Below, one piece after another: positions 18,701 to 27,843 of a stretch of DNA of 64,000 nt (position 1 is the first letter of the stretch; each line of letters starts with the position of its first letter). Location of the stretch: contig CADAHQ010000004.1 in the NCBI GenBank assembly GCA_902787715.1, positions 1 through 64,000 of the forward strand. The letters run 5' to 3'. The translations under genes were made by a program, and so were the position numbers. Below the pieces are notes generated by a model. It searched no databases, had not been told where the DNA came from, and was given only the letters and a program-made list of their open reading frames with translations. The stretch is from an uncultured Lachnospiraceae bacterium (GTDB lineage: Bacteria > Bacillota > Clostridia > Lachnospirales > Lachnospiraceae).

Positions 18701-18755
18701 CAAGCGCTTAAGCGGTCCGATGGCGCCGGAGGATTTTACGAAGCTGTTCCTGTAA
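15708..18755 (+). CDS. Large GGDEF-GAF-PAS-GGDEF-EAL-like protein with degenerate sites
   Basis: 1015 aa, soluble. Domain order: PAS-like with N-terminal coiled coil (1-145), GGDEF-like (about 155-310), GAF-like (about 345-520), PAS-like with a CQNCP motif at 575-579 (about 525-635), second GGDEF-like (about 640-790), EAL-like (about 805-1015). Active sites are eroded: the first signature reads VDDEF (231-235), the second SGADF (711-715). EAL is present (841-843), but the downstream metal and base motifs are replaced by SLGSS (898-902) and DIDGY (960-964), and the C-terminus is short. It is therefore probably a c-di-GMP receptor or signalling scaffold rather than an enzyme. GGAGG precedes the ATG. 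Confidence 0.85.
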   Translation: MEEDIRLERARIKELEEELERQKTKYRIIAGMVRCGLWEYNIAEDELVQSKRVEGIAPNDMLRIKGFRETMLASGLIAKEDREVFDALCDSLEHGDEAFSYDLRAYMDEKTQIWLRYEGYTVYAEDGTPVKIIGRTLNVSEEKKEENVVIKEMETDPVTGLFTQVSVQERLEEMIRGNESDERFALYVMDIEGFTSITQEWGHAYGDYVLEKLAKSLPAIFGESDAMARIVDDEFVLIKRGVKGPADVYSVARAISRAAENIELKKENTLHVNLGVSIFPLDGRDFGSLYKKASIALEETKKTPGTICTMYEEALSAHRQYRPKPAQEQVPKTEAQKVVAAQQSSKYGPVEKYIVNKTFDMLAGSGTGAEEVVSIFEEIGKYYKYRRIYTIQYDIRKQLAKVRYDWESEPNPYYRQFDRVIRDNYNAIRSRFTNDRLFISQNTAQLGIVMPEEIRELYGNSSLFQYAIIDNDETFACICFEKAVNQTWGKEEQDVLLNLSKLLAIYIARARAKEMLADELNYTHAIIENQQITSYAVIPETMELVYVGDYTGRQYPLAHSGEHCYSAIMGRSTVCQNCPVAALGEKDKVHTTETYYTKQKRWISTTASRITGEDGESQCLVCWSDVTEFVERVRSKDALTGQLTAEKFESEAMRNISEHPRESRCFAFFNFPQFHDLNEVWGYAVCNEMLRVFASTVSSMLRTDELLARQSGADFVMMLEYEDRERTQARVEMILQTAHTAVLRLYPDLQPNVWCGLYRFLNKEDTVSTALERANRARKAIGSMNNAATITVNYDAGDAEQGGSFRAFVENSMRDALTNREFKVFFQPKRDPATDKVIGAEALVRWITAEGQVLEPGSFIPVFEENGFITELDYYVHKETFRLIREWLENGVKPPVISLGSSWQYMFSADFVNRIKYLQQRYNVPADRIELMIPDGISEKNFNAVMAVLTELQNLGFRVDIDGYLARCSMQARTGEQLPANYLRQNPELAARIAAMERKRLSGPMAPEDFTKLFL

Positions 18756-18794
18756 AAGGCGGATTGCGAGGGCTTTTTGCCTCGAAAGATTTGC

Positions 18795-18823
18795 TTGATT
18801 TGACACACGGATTGTGGTATACT
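18795..18823 (+). promoter_or_regulatory. Promoter of tig
   Basis: TTGATT (18795-18800), 17-base spacer, TATACT (18818-18823) preceded by TGTGG. An overlapping TTGACA at 18800 is only 12 bases from the -10 and so is not used with it. Confidence 0.65.
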
Positions 18824-18936
18824 TTAAACTTGTTGAATTCTGTAATGATTTCGATAGCAATGTACCGATCCACCGCGCGGGACGCGCAAAGTACGCGGCG
18901 AGGCGGGGACGAAGAACGAAGGAGGACATACCGCAC

Positions 18937-20223
18937 ATGGGTTGCCAGGTAGAAGATTTGGGAAAGAATATGGTGAAACTCACCATTGATGTAACTGCAG
19001 AGGCTTTCGAGGACGCCATTCACAAGGCGTTTGACAAGAACAAGAACAAGATCGGAATTCAGGGCTTCCGCAAGGGCAAGGCTCCGTTCGCGCTCGTTGT
19101 TAAGATGTACGGCAAGGAGATGTTTTACGAGGATGCAGCTAACCTGCTGATCCCCGATGCATACGATGAGGCTGCTAAGAATTGCGGCTTTGAGATCGTT
19201 TCCCGCCCGGAGATTGACGTAACGCAGATTGAGTCCGGCAAGCCTTTCATCTTCACCGCGACGGTTGCCAAGAAGCCTGAGGTTACTCTCGGCGAGTACA
19301 AGGGCCTTGAGATCGCGAAGAAGGATATCGAAGTGAGCGACGAAGAGATCGACGCGGAGATTAAGAAGGAGCAGGAGAAGAACGCGAAGGAAATCAACAT
19401 CGAGGACCGTGCCATCGTTGAAGGCGACACGGCGACCATCGATTATGAAGGTTTCGTTGACGGCGTTGCTTTCGAGGGCGGCAAGGGTGAGAACCATCCT
19501 TTGGTTATCGGTTCCCACAGTTTTATCCCCGGCTTCGAGGAAGGCCTGATCGGAAAGACCCTCGGTGAGGAGTGCGACGTTGAGGTTACCTTCCCTGAGG
19601 AGTACCATGCTAAGGAGCTTGCCGGCAAGGCAGCAGTCTTCAAGTGCAAGGTAAACAAGATTACGGCGAAGGAGCTTCCGGAGATCGACGACGAGTTCGC
19701 TTCCGAAGTTTCCGATTACGATACGCTTGCTGAGTACAAGGAGAGCATCGCTAAGACCATTCGTGAGAAGAAGGAAGCCGATGCCAAGACCGAGAAGGAG
19801 AACGAGCTGGTAAAGAAGGCCATCGAGAACGCTACCATGGAGATTCCGGATGCGATGATCGAGTCCACGGCCCGTCAGCTGGGCGAGGAGTTCGCACAGC
19901 GTCTGCAGATGCAGGGCCTCAATATTCAGCAGTATTTCCAGTACACCGGCATGACGCAGCAGAAGTATCTTGAGACGCTGAAGCCGCAGGCGAAGAACCG
20001 CATCGAGACGAGACTGGTTCTCGAGGCGATTGCCGATGCCGAGAAGATTGAGATCTCCGAGGAGGAGATGGACGCTGAGCTGCAGAAGATGGCAGATCAG
20101 TACCAGATGGAGCTTGCTAAGGTGAAGGAGCTCTTCGGCGACGAGGAGAAGAAGCAGCTGACGCAGGATCTTGCGGTACAGAAGGCAATCACGCTTCTGA
20201 TGGACAGCGCAAAGGAAGTTTAA
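18937..20223 (+). CDS. tig: Trigger factor
   Basis: Ribosome-associated chaperone and prolyl isomerase, 428 aa. The N-terminal domain carries the ribosome-docking signature GFRKGKAP near residues 44-51; the FKBP-type isomerase domain spans about 150-245 (GDTATIDYEGFVDG, PGFEEGLIG); the rest is the helical chaperone arm. The ATG at 18937 follows GAAGGAGGA with an 11-base spacing; the long upstream reading frame has no support. First gene of a tig-clpP-clpX-lon-yihA block that couples folding to regulated proteolysis. Confidence 0.96.
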   Translation: MGCQVEDLGKNMVKLTIDVTAEAFEDAIHKAFDKNKNKIGIQGFRKGKAPFALVVKMYGKEMFYEDAANLLIPDAYDEAAKNCGFEIVSRPEIDVTQIESGKPFIFTATVAKKPEVTLGEYKGLEIAKKDIEVSDEEIDAEIKKEQEKNAKEINIEDRAIVEGDTATIDYEGFVDGVAFEGGKGENHPLVIGSHSFIPGFEEGLIGKTLGEECDVEVTFPEEYHAKELAGKAAVFKCKVNKITAKELPEIDDEFASEVSDYDTLAEYKESIAKTIREKKEADAKTEKENELVKKAIENATMEIPDAMIESTARQLGEEFAQRLQMQGLNIQQYFQYTGMTQQKYLETLKPQAKNRIETRLVLEAIADAEKIEISEEEMDAELQKMADQYQMELAKVKELFGDEEKKQLTQDLAVQKAITLLMDSAKEV

Positions 20224-20279
20224 TCTTAGCTACAATAACGCCGGCGACGGCGGGGTGAGATTACGATGATTTACCGGAT

Positions 20280-20299
20280 GGCCCGATGTACGTCGGGCC
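20280..20299 (+). other. Hairpin between tig and clpP
   Basis: GGCCCGA / TCGGGCC stem with TGTACG loop, no T-run. It may separate expression of tig and clpP by processing. Confidence 0.5.
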
Positions 20300-20323
20300 A
20301 CCTTTGGAAAGAGAGGGTATTTT

Positions 20324-20905
20324 ATGAGTCTGGTTCCTTATGTCATTGAGCAGTCGAGCAGAGGAGAGCGTTCGTACGACATTTATTCCCGTTTGCTGAA
20401 GGACCGCATCATTTTCCTCGGCGAGGAAGTGAACGAGGTTACGGCAAGCCTTGTTGTCGCACAGCTGTTGTTCTTGGAGTCCGAGGATCCTTCCAAGGAC
20501 ATCTGCCTCTACATCAACAGCCCCGGCGGATCGGTTTCTGCGGGACTTGCCATCTACGACACGATGCGCTACATCAAGTGCGACGTTTCCACCATCTGCA
20601 TCGGTATGGCTGCCAGCATGGGCGCGTTCCTTTTGGCGGGCGGCGCGAAGGGCAAGCGGTATGCGCTTCCCAACGCAGAGATTATGATTCACCAGCCTTT
20701 GGGCGGAGCGCAGGGACAGGCGACGGAGATTGAGATCGCCGCAAAGCACATCCTGCAGACCAAGGAAAAGCTCAACCGGATGCTTGCCGAGAACTGCGGC
20801 AAATCCGTGGAGATTGTTGCTGCCGACACCGACCGTGACAACTGGATGACGGCGGAGGAAGCGCAGGAGTACGGCCTGATTGACAAGGTGATTGTCAGCC
20901 GGTAA
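20324..20905 (+). CDS. clpP: ATP-dependent Clp protease proteolytic subunit
   Basis: 193 aa serine peptidase forming the ClpP tetradecamer. The catalytic triad is Ser98 (GMAASMGAF), His123 (MIHQPLGG) and Asp172 (DRDNWM), with the expected spacing; the N-terminal [23 protein letters not shown] is conserved and has little or no propeptide. GAGAGGG precedes the ATG. Its stop is 10 bases before the clpX start, so unfoldase and protease are made together. Confidence 0.97.
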   Translation: MSLVPYVIEQSSRGERSYDIYSRLLKDRIIFLGEEVNEVTASLVVAQLLFLESEDPSKDICLYINSPGGSVSAGLAIYDTMRYIKCDVSTICIGMAASMGAFLLAGGAKGKRYALPNAEIMIHQPLGGAQGQATEIEIAAKHILQTKEKLNRMLAENCGKSVEIVAADTDRDNWMTAEEAQEYGLIDKVIVSR

Positions 20906-20915
20906 GGAGGAGTTC

Positions 20916-22235
20916 ATGGCGAAGAGTACGGACAAGGGAGGGCGTTGCTGTTCCTTCTGCGGCCGCCAGGAGCGGGAAGTCAGCAAATTGATCGGTGCGC
21001 CTTCGAACAATGTCTACATCTGCGACCGTTGTATCGACCAGTGCTACGATCTCATGTACGAGGATTACGACCGCGAGCCCGAAATCGGTGAGAAGCCTTC
21101 GACCGAGGGAATTCAGCTGGTTCCTCCCCGTGAGATGAAAGAGTTTCTGGACCAGTACGTAATCGGGCAGGAAGAAGCCAAGCGCATGCTTTCGGTTGCG
21201 GTTTACAACCACTACAAAAGAATATTGGCCGGACCGAAGTCCGATGTGGAGCTGCAGAAGAGCAACATCCTCATGATCGGACCCACCGGTTCCGGTAAGA
21301 CTTATCTTGCACAGAATCTTGCAAAGAAGCTGTGCGTGCCGTTCGCCATTGCGGACGCGACGACTCTGACAGAGGCCGGCTATGTCGGTGAGGACGTGGA
21401 GAACATTCTCCTCAAACTGATCATTGCCGCCGACTACGATATCGAGCGGGCGCAGTATGGCATCATTTACATCGACGAGATTGATAAGATCGCGAAAAAA
21501 TCGGAAAATGTTTCCATCACCCGCGACGTTTCCGGCGAGGGAGTGCAGCAGGCACTTCTGAAGATTCTCGAGGGAACGGAAGCCAGCGTTCCGCCCCAGG
21601 GCGGTCGCAAGCACCCGCAGCAGGAGATGTTCCACATCGATACGACGAACATCCTCTTTATCTGCGGCGGTGCATTTGACGGGCTGGAGACCATTATCGA
21701 GTCCCGCATCGGACAGAAGCAGATCGGATTTAACGCGGATCTGGAAGTTGCTCTGGGCGAGCGAAACATCGGCGAGGTGTTCCGCCAGGCGCTTCCGCAG
21801 GATCTTGTGAAATTCGGCCTCATCCCCGAGTTTGTGGGCCGTGTTCCGGTGAGCGTGTCGCTGGACCTTCTCACCGAGGACGATTTGATCCGGATTCTTA
21901 CGGAGCCGAAAAATGCACTCACGAAGCAGTACGAGAAGCTTTTCGAGCTTGACGGCGTTGCGCTTGAGTTCGAGGAGGACGCACTCCGGGTGATCGCACA
22001 CAAGTCCGAGGAGCGGAAGACCGGTGCGCGCGGTTTGCGCGCCATCATGGAGTCCATCATGATGAACACCATGTACCGCATTCCTTCCGAGGAGGATGTG
22101 GTTCGCTGCATTATTACAAGAGAAGCGGCGGAAGGCACCGAGGAGCCGGTGTTGATTCGCGATGCGTCCGTCACCGGCGGTTCTGCGGAGAGCGGAGACG
22201 CGGAGGCGGAGTTGTTGCAGGAGCAGGGAGCATAA
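20916..22235 (+). CDS. clpX: ClpX unfoldase
   Basis: 439 aa AAA+ unfoldase for ClpP. N-terminal zinc-binding domain with C12/C15 and C36/C39; Walker A GPTGSGKT at 122-129; Walker [11 protein letters not shown]; ClpP-docking loop IGF in RIGQKQIGF. The C-terminus is a short acidic tail. Start at the ATG 5 bases after AAGGAGG. An upstream in-frame TTG inside clpP is rejected. Confidence 0.97.
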   Translation: MAKSTDKGGRCCSFCGRQEREVSKLIGAPSNNVYICDRCIDQCYDLMYEDYDREPEIGEKPSTEGIQLVPPREMKEFLDQYVIGQEEAKRMLSVAVYNHYKRILAGPKSDVELQKSNILMIGPTGSGKTYLAQNLAKKLCVPFAIADATTLTEAGYVGEDVENILLKLIIAADYDIERAQYGIIYIDEIDKIAKKSENVSITRDVSGEGVQQALLKILEGTEASVPPQGGRKHPQQEMFHIDTTNILFICGGAFDGLETIIESRIGQKQIGFNADLEVALGERNIGEVFRQALPQDLVKFGLIPEFVGRVPVSVSLDLLTEDDLIRILTEPKNALTKQYEKLFELDGVALEFEEDALRVIAHKSEERKTGARGLRAIMESIMMNTMYRIPSEEDVVRCIITREAAEGTEEPVLIRDASVTGGSAESGDAEAELLQEQGA

Positions 22236-22308
22236 GGATTTTTACGGCGGGGAGCGTTGCTGCCCGCCGAATTTGTCAATATCGCCTGCGATATACGGAG
22301 GAGTTACG

Positions 22309-24756
22309 ATGAACGAGGAAGAATTGAAACAGGGGTTGGAGAGCGAGCCGGAGGAGAAGCAGAAGGATAACGCATCCGATTCGCCGGTGCCGGACTGGAA
22401 GGACGAGACCGGTGAGGCTTCCTACGATAACGGCACAGAGCGGCTTTTGGTGATGCCGCAGCGGGATCTGGTTGTATTTAACGAGATGGTTTCCGCCTTT
22501 GAGATTCGCGAGGAGACGGAGATTGCCGAGATTAAAAATGTGATGATGCGCCGCGCCCGCGTCTTTTTGGTGCTTCGGATGGACGCCAAGGCGGAGGGCC
22601 TTTCCACGGCGCTTTCGGAGTATCACGAGATGGGAACCGTGGCGGACATCCGGCAGCTGATTAAGCTTCCGGACGGCCGGATGCGCGCCCTTGTGTGCGG
22701 CATGAGCCGCGGCAGACTGCAGGACCTTGCCATTGTGCACGGCTGTCTGTACGGCGAGATTGAGGCGGCACCCATGGAAATCATTCCGATTCGACGGGTG
22801 GAGCAGGAGGCTTTGCGCCGGTCGCTTCTCGACCTGATTCACCGCTTTGATGACACCATGGAAAAGAAGATGCCGGACGATGTCATGAACCGCTTAAACG
22901 GACAGAAGAGCCTGGAAACACTGGTGAACCAGGCCATGATTCTGATGCCGATTCCCGCGGAATTGCGGCAGACGCTTTTGGAGGCGACCAACAATCTCGA
23001 GCAGTACCACACGCTCTCGGGCATCCTTGCCAACGAGACCGAGGTGCTGCGCATCCGCAACCACTTAAAGGAGCAGGTGCAGGCGGAGATTGACAAGAAC
23101 CAGAAGGACTATGTGCTGCGGGAGCAGATGAAGGTGATTCGCCAGGAGCTCGGCGAAAACGGTGAGAGCGAGAGCGAAGTGTTCCGGGACAAAGTCGACG
23201 CCCTGGAGGCGAGCGACGAGGTGAAGAACGCAATCCGCAAGGAGATCGACCGCTACAGCAACCTCTCGGCCAATTCCGGCGAGAGCTCTGTGAGCAGAGA
23301 TTACATCGAAACGCTTTTGAAGCTTCCGTGGGACCACGTGAGCGAAGATAACGACAATCTCCTTGAGGCTGAGGAGATTCTGGAGAGAGACCACTACGGT
23401 TTAAAGGATGTGAAGGAGCGCGTCACCGAGTACCTTGCGGTACATATGCACGCGAAGCAGGCGGATTCGCCGATCCTTTGCCTAGTGGGACCGCCCGGAA
23501 CCGGAAAGACATCCATCGCCAAGAGCATCGCGGAGGCCATGAACCGCCGTTACGTGCGGGTGTGCCTGGGCGGCGTGCGGGATGAAGCGGAGATCCGTGG
23601 TCACCGGCGCACCTATGTGGCATCCTTGCCCGGCCGCATCATTCAGGGAATGATCGCCGCGGGAACGTCCAATCCTCTGATGCTGTTCGACGAGGTGGAC
23701 AAGCTCGGCAACGACTATAAAGGGGATCCGTCCTCGGCGCTTCTGGAGGTCTTGGACAGCGCCCAGAACAGCAAATTCGTCGACCATTACATCGAGATTC
23801 CCGTGGATATGAGCCGCGTCATGTTCTTAGCGACCGCCAATACCACGGAGACGATTCCGCGTCCGCTTCTGGACCGCATGGAAGTCATCGAGATCAGCAG
23901 CTACCTAAAGACCGAGAAGCATCACATTGCGAAGGAACACCTGATTCCGAAGCAGATGAAGCATCACGGGCTTACGCAAAAGCAGATTTCCTGGACCGAC
24001 AAGGCCATCGACGATATGATTGAGTACTACACCCGCGAGGCAGGCGTGCGCGCGCTGGAGCGTGCCATCGGCAAAGTCTGCCGCAAGGTGGTCCTTGCCA
24101 TGACGGAGGCGGAAGCCGCCGGAAAGACCTTCGGAAAGGTGAGCATCACCGGGAAGAATCTGACGGATTACCTCGGAAGATACCGCTTCCTCCCGGAGGA
24201 CAAGATCGGCAAGCCGCTTGTGGGCGTGGCCCGCGGCCTTGCGTGGACCAGCGTCGGCGGAACCACCATGGAGATTGAGGTGAACATCTTCCCCGGCAAC
24301 GGGAAGCTGGAACTCACCGGGTCCCTGGGGGATGTGATGAAGGAATCCGCAATGGCGGGACTTTCCTATATCCGCGCGAGACTTTCGGAGAGCACCGAAG
24401 CGGGATACTTTGAGAAACACGACATTCACATCCACGTGCCGGAGGGCGCCGTTCCGAAGGACGGACCGTCTGCGGGAATCACCATGGCGACGGCTGTATT
24501 TTCCGCGATCACGCAGAAGCCGGTGGCGTCCGATGTGGCCATGACCGGCGAGATTACGCTGCGGGGCCGCGTGCTTCCCATCGGAGGCCTTCGCGAAAAG
24601 CTGCTGGCAGCGAAGAGCGTCGGAATCCGCAAAGTCCTGATTCCGTTTACGAACAAGGAGGACCTTACGGACATTCCTTCGGAGGTGACGGAAGGAATGG
24701 AGATCGTGCCCGTCCGCACCATGGACGAGGTGCTGCGCGAGGCGATTGTGCAGTAG
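22309..24756 (+). CDS. lon: Lon protease
   Basis: 815 aa ATP-dependent protease, full LonA length. N-terminal substrate domain, with about 30 extra acidic residues at the start, then coiled coil, AAA+ module with GPPGTGKT at 394-401 and the serine-lysine dyad Ser721 (KDGPSAG) and Lys764 (LREKLLAAK). Clear GGAGG before the ATG. Located between clpX and yihA, as in other Firmicutes. Confidence 0.97.
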   Translation: MNEEELKQGLESEPEEKQKDNASDSPVPDWKDETGEASYDNGTERLLVMPQRDLVVFNEMVSAFEIREETEIAEIKNVMMRRARVFLVLRMDAKAEGLSTALSEYHEMGTVADIRQLIKLPDGRMRALVCGMSRGRLQDLAIVHGCLYGEIEAAPMEIIPIRRVEQEALRRSLLDLIHRFDDTMEKKMPDDVMNRLNGQKSLETLVNQAMILMPIPAELRQTLLEATNNLEQYHTLSGILANETEVLRIRNHLKEQVQAEIDKNQKDYVLREQMKVIRQELGENGESESEVFRDKVDALEASDEVKNAIRKEIDRYSNLSANSGESSVSRDYIETLLKLPWDHVSEDNDNLLEAEEILERDHYGLKDVKERVTEYLAVHMHAKQADSPILCLVGPPGTGKTSIAKSIAEAMNRRYVRVCLGGVRDEAEIRGHRRTYVASLPGRIIQGMIAAGTSNPLMLFDEVDKLGNDYKGDPSSALLEVLDSAQNSKFVDHYIEIPVDMSRVMFLATANTTETIPRPLLDRMEVIEISSYLKTEKHHIAKEHLIPKQMKHHGLTQKQISWTDKAIDDMIEYYTREAGVRALERAIGKVCRKVVLAMTEAEAAGKTFGKVSITGKNLTDYLGRYRFLPEDKIGKPLVGVARGLAWTSVGGTTMEIEVNIFPGNGKLELTGSLGDVMKESAMAGLSYIRARLSESTEAGYFEKHDIHIHVPEGAVPKDGPSAGITMATAVFSAITQKPVASDVAMTGEITLRGRVLPIGGLREKLLAAKSVGIRKVLIPFTNKEDLTDIPSEVTEGMEIVPVRTMDEVLREAIVQ

Positions 24757-24792
24757 AAGTCGGAACTTTAGAAAACAAAGGAGGAGAATGCA

Positions 24793-25389
24793 ATGAACAT
24801 TACGCAGGCTGAATTGCAAACCGTCTGCGGCGTCACGAGCAAACTGCCGGTGAACGAGTTCCCGGAATTTGCCTTCGCGGGCCGCTCAAACGTCGGCAAA
24901 TCCTCCCTGATCAATGCGCTTGTCAACCGAAAAGCCTTAGCGAGGACGTCGTCCCAGCCGGGCAAGACCCAGACCATAAATTTCTATTTCTTAAACAAAG
25001 CGTTCTACTTTGTGGACCTGCCGGGCTACGGCTACGCGAAGGTCACGAAGGAGCTGGTGGCCAAGTGGGGAAAGATGATTGAGCGCTACCTGATTACCAG
25101 CAAGCAGCTGCGGTGCATCTTCCTCTTAGTCGACATCCGGCATGAACCCAGCGAAAACGACAAGGCGATGTACGCGTGGATTGTGGACCGAGGGCTTCGG
25201 CCGGTGGTGATTGCCACAAAAGCGGACAAAATAAAACGCAGCCAGCTGGCTGCGCAGACGAAGCTGATCCGCACGGCGCTTTCGATGGCGCCGGAGGATA
25301 CGCTGATTGTCACGTCCTCTTCGGCGAAAACCGGACTTGCGGACGTGTGGAAAGTGATGGAAGAGAGGCTTGCGCCGGCAACGGTTTAG
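24793..25389 (+). CDS. yihA: Ribosome biogenesis GTP-binding protein EngB/YsxC
   Basis: 198 aa TrmE-Era-type GTPase needed for late assembly of the large ribosomal subunit. G1 GRSNVGKS at residues 30-37, G3 DLPGYGYAKV near 76, G4 TKADK near 142 and G5 SSSAKTG near 174. AAAGGAGG precedes the start. Its TAG stop overlaps the TAA of the converging DUF4364 gene, leaving no room for a separate terminator. Confidence 0.96.
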   Translation: MNITQAELQTVCGVTSKLPVNEFPEFAFAGRSNVGKSSLINALVNRKALARTSSQPGKTQTINFYFLNKAFYFVDLPGYGYAKVTKELVAKWGKMIERYLITSKQLRCIFLLVDIRHEPSENDKAMYAWIVDRGLRPVVIATKADKIKRSQLAAQTKLIRTALSMAPEDTLIVTSSSAKTGLADVWKVMEERLAPATV

Positions 25390-25925
25390 TCCGCCGGGTC
25401 AGGCTGGTCTCCCAGAAGAGAATTCAGAACGTAGGCATAAATGTCTGCGTTCTTTTTTCGCCAGTTTCGGCAGATGGTCTCTGCATTTTCCTTCGAGGGA
25501 ACGGCGAGACGGATCTCCACAACGGTGGTGTCGCGCTCCACGACCTTGAGCTCCACGACAAATTCACCCTTGCGCTCCTCGTGGTAGTCCGCAACGTTGG
25601 AGGACTCCTCGCGAAGGGAGTACTGCTGCTCACTTAAGTACATGTCGATATCGTCCCGGATGTTGCGGGAGATGTTCTTGTAGAAGAAGGAGAGCGCCTC
25701 GTGGCCGTCGGGCGTGATGCGGTAGAACGCAGCATTGCGGGTCTGGTCGAGGGTGATGTAGCCGTCGTCCGTCAGGTCGGCGAGGACTTGCTGAACGTTA
25801 AAATAGTTCGTGTACTCGCGGTCCGTGATGAAGTTGGAAAGCTGCGCGTTCGTCATCGGAAAATCCACCCGGTCAAGGATGTAAAGGATAATCAGCTTGT
25901 AGAGCATCAGGGTTTCGGGCTGCAT
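25386..25925 (-). CDS. DUF4364 family protein
   Basis: 179 aa protein resembling DUF4364, widespread in Clostridia. The N-terminal 75 residues look like a winged-helix fold (LYKLIILYILDRVDFPMTNAQL...VLADLTDDGYITLDQ), so a DNA-binding or regulatory role is possible; the C-terminal half is an alpha/beta region of unknown role. AAAGGAG precedes the ATG. It lies downstream of pspA but behind pspA's terminator. Target genes unknown. Confidence 0.8.
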   Translation of the reverse strand: MQPETLMLYKLIILYILDRVDFPMTNAQLSNFITDREYTNYFNVQQVLADLTDDGYITLDQTRNAAFYRITPDGHEALSFFYKNISRNIRDDIDMYLSEQQYSLREESSNVADYHEERKGEFVVELKVVERDTTVVEIRLAVPSKENAETICRNWRKKNADIYAYVLNSLLGDQPDPAD

Positions 25926-25947
25926 CGGGGGCTCCTTTCGCGGATAG

Positions 25948-25977
25948 GAAAAGCGGTGTGGCGAACCACACCGCTTA
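25948..25977 (-). terminator. Terminator of pspA
   Basis: Minus strand AAGCGGTGTGG-TTCG-CCACACCGCTT, 11-base-pair perfect stem followed by TTCC. Confidence 0.75.
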
Positions 25978-26025
25978 TTGTTGGTATCTTGGTGATTCCG
26001 GATACTGCAATCCGGGATGTCCGGA

Positions 26026-26727
26026 TTACTCTGCGGTCGTGGGAGCAGCGGTTGTCATGCCGAGGCTTGCCTTGAGAGCTTCCAGCTCCTTGTCGACATC
26101 GGGGTTCTGCTCGTACTTTGCAGTGAGATCGCGGATGGTGCTGCCGGGACGCTGTGCATTGAGCTCAGCCTCAGCCTGTGCCTTGTCAAGCTTCTTGTTG
26201 GCAAGAGCCTCAAGACGCTCGAAGCTCGCGATGGAGTTGTTGGCGCCGGAAACATCGGCGGTCATCTTGTTGATCTTCTCCTGAGCGTTCGCAACGGCAA
26301 TCTTGGACTTGATCATCTCGCGACGGCTCTCAAGCTCTTCGATGTCGTGCGTCAGCTTCGCATGCATGTCGCGCATCTTCTGTGCGTTCTCGGAAGCAAC
26401 CGTGTAGTTGTCCTGAAGACCTGCAAGCTTCGCGGTAAGCTTAGCCTTCTCAGCGAGGAACTTCTTAGCGTCTTCCTCGTTGCCGGCTTCCAAAGCCTTG
26501 ATGGCGTAGTTCTGCATCTTAGCGATTTCGCTCTCGCATGCGGTGAGGTCACGCTTGCAGGACTTCTCCTGAGCCATGACACCGGCCGTCTCAGACTTAA
26601 CCTTTGCGAGATCGGAATTCAGGTTCCGAAGGCACTGGTCAATCATCTTCTCGGGATCTTCCATCTTATCCAACATCGCGTTGATGTTAGCTGCCATGAT
26701 ATCCTTAAATCTGGACAAAATTCCCAT
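26026..26727 (-). CDS. pspA: PspA/IM30 family membrane-stress protein
   Basis: 233 aa, almost entirely helical coiled coil. It opens with MGILSRFKDIMAANINAMLDK, the amphipathic membrane-binding helix of PspA/Vipp1 proteins, followed by the DPEKMIDQCLRNL motif. These ESCRT-III-like proteins assemble on damaged membrane. The ATG at 26727 follows GGAGG; a longer frame upstream is rejected. In Bacillus pspA is cotranscribed with ydjGHI; here those genes are 15 kb away on the other strand with a separate promoter. Confidence 0.92.
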   Translation of the reverse strand: MGILSRFKDIMAANINAMLDKMEDPEKMIDQCLRNLNSDLAKVKSETAGVMAQEKSCKRDLTACESEIAKMQNYAIKALEAGNEEDAKKFLAEKAKLTAKLAGLQDNYTVASENAQKMRDMHAKLTHDIEELESRREMIKSKIAVANAQEKINKMTADVSGANNSIASFERLEALANKKLDKAQAEAELNAQRPGSTIRDLTAKYEQNPDVDKELEALKASLGMTTAAPTTAE

Positions 26728-26791
26728 GTTACAAAATCCTCCGTATTGTTTGTCATCATACTTGCGCGCATACATACGCACCGATAGAATA

Positions 26792-26820
26792 ATTCTATTA
26801 CATTTCGGCGCCGCCGTCAA
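26792..26820 (-). promoter_or_regulatory. Promoter of pspA with palindromic -10 region
   Basis: Minus strand TTGACG (26820-26815), 17-base spacer, TAGAAT (26797-26792). The -10 lies inside ATAGAATAATTCTAT, a perfect palindrome around a central base (26784-26798), a possible operator. Confidence 0.68.
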
Positions 26821-26827
26821 GAACCAT

Positions 26828-26872
26828 CCTGTAAAAAAGTAAACTGTATTATCCTGCAAAAGCAAACTGCAT
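26828..26872. repeat. Direct repeat pair between divergent promoters
   Basis: AAAAGTAAACTGTAT (26835-26849) and AAAAGCAAACTGCAT (26858-26872), offset 23 bases, about two helical turns; each is preceded by CCTGT or CCTGC. Possible regulator binding sites between pspA and the methyltransferase gene. Confidence 0.45.
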
Positions 26873-26879
26873 ACCGCGC

Positions 26880-26908
26880 TTGCGCAAAGGACGGATATGC
26901 TTTATAAT
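26880..26908 (+). promoter_or_regulatory. Promoter of the RlmI-like methyltransferase gene
   Basis: TTGCGC (26880-26885), 17-base spacer, perfect TATAAT (26903-26908). Confidence 0.7.
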
Positions 26909-26954
26909 ATGGCGAAGAGACGCGCCGGCATGCGCCGGCAGGAAAGGGAACGAC

Positions 26955-27830
26955 ATGTGGATTGCGAAGGATTGGACTGACTACGAGGTCCTGGATACAA
27001 GCGGAGGCGAGAAGCTGGAACGGTGGGGAGAGTATCTTTTGGTGCGCCCCGACCCGCAGGTTCTGTGGAACACGGAGAAGAAGCTTCCCGGCTGGAGAAA
27101 ACCGAACGCGCACTATCACCGCAGCAGCAAGGGCGGCGGAGAGTGGGAGTTCCGAAGCCTTCCCAAGGTATGGCAGATCGGTTACAAGGGACTGTCCTTC
27201 CGGCTGCAGCCGTTCTCCTTTAAGCATACGGGGCTCTTCCCCGAGCAGGCGGCCAACTGGGACTGGTTCTCGGCGCTCATCCGCGAGCGGAAGGCGCAGA
27301 AGCCGGACCGCCCGGTTCGCGTTTTGAATCTCTTCGCCTACACCGGCGGTGCAACTCTCGCCGCAGCCCAGGCAGGGGCAGCGGTCACCCATGTGGATGC
27401 CTCCAAGGGCATGGTGACCTGGGCGAAGGAAAATGCAGCAGCCTCCGGCCTTGCAGACGCCCCAATCCGCTGGCTTGTGGACGACTGCCGCAAATTCGTC
27501 GAGAGAGAACTCCGCAGAGGCAACGTCTACGACGGAATCATCATGGATCCCCCGTCCTACGGCCGCGGACCGAAGGGCGAAACCTGGGTGATTGAGGACT
27601 GCATCTACGACTTTGTCGCGGAGACGGCGAAGCTTCTTTCGGACGACCCGCTGTTCTTTTTGATCAATTCCTACACCACCGGCCTCCAGCCGGCGATGAT
27701 GGCATACATACTCGGACTCACCGTAAAGCCCGCCCACGGCGGCACCGTCGTAGCGGACGAACTCGGGCTGCCGGTCACGGCCACCGGAATGACGCTGCCC
27801 TGCGGCGCAGCGGCCCGCTGGCAGGCGTGA
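26955..27830 (+). CDS. Class I SAM-dependent methyltransferase (RlmI/RlmK-like)
   Basis: 291 aa. N-terminal beta-rich part (about 1-105) and a Rossmann methyltransferase domain with motif I LNLFAYTGGATLAA near 120-133, acidic HVDASKG near 146 and MDPPSYGRGPKGE near 197-209. The DPPSYGRG form is typical of rRNA cytosine/guanine methyltransferases related to RlmI and RlmK, but the PUA domain of RlmI is absent. Precise rRNA target is unknown. GGAAAGGGAA precedes the ATG. Followed by a possibly coupled small gene. Confidence 0.83.
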   Translation: MWIAKDWTDYEVLDTSGGEKLERWGEYLLVRPDPQVLWNTEKKLPGWRKPNAHYHRSSKGGGEWEFRSLPKVWQIGYKGLSFRLQPFSFKHTGLFPEQAANWDWFSALIRERKAQKPDRPVRVLNLFAYTGGATLAAAQAGAAVTHVDASKGMVTWAKENAAASGLADAPIRWLVDDCRKFVERELRRGNVYDGIIMDPPSYGRGPKGETWVIEDCIYDFVAETAKLLSDDPLFFLINSYTTGLQPAMMAYILGLTVKPAHGGTVVADELGLPVTATGMTLPCGAAARWQA

Positions 27831-27843
27831 GATGGGAGGCGCT

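Noticed and set aside
18800..18823. TTGACA as -35 of the tig promoter
   Set aside because: Spacing to the TATACT is only 12 bases; TTGATT at 18795 gives the correct 17.
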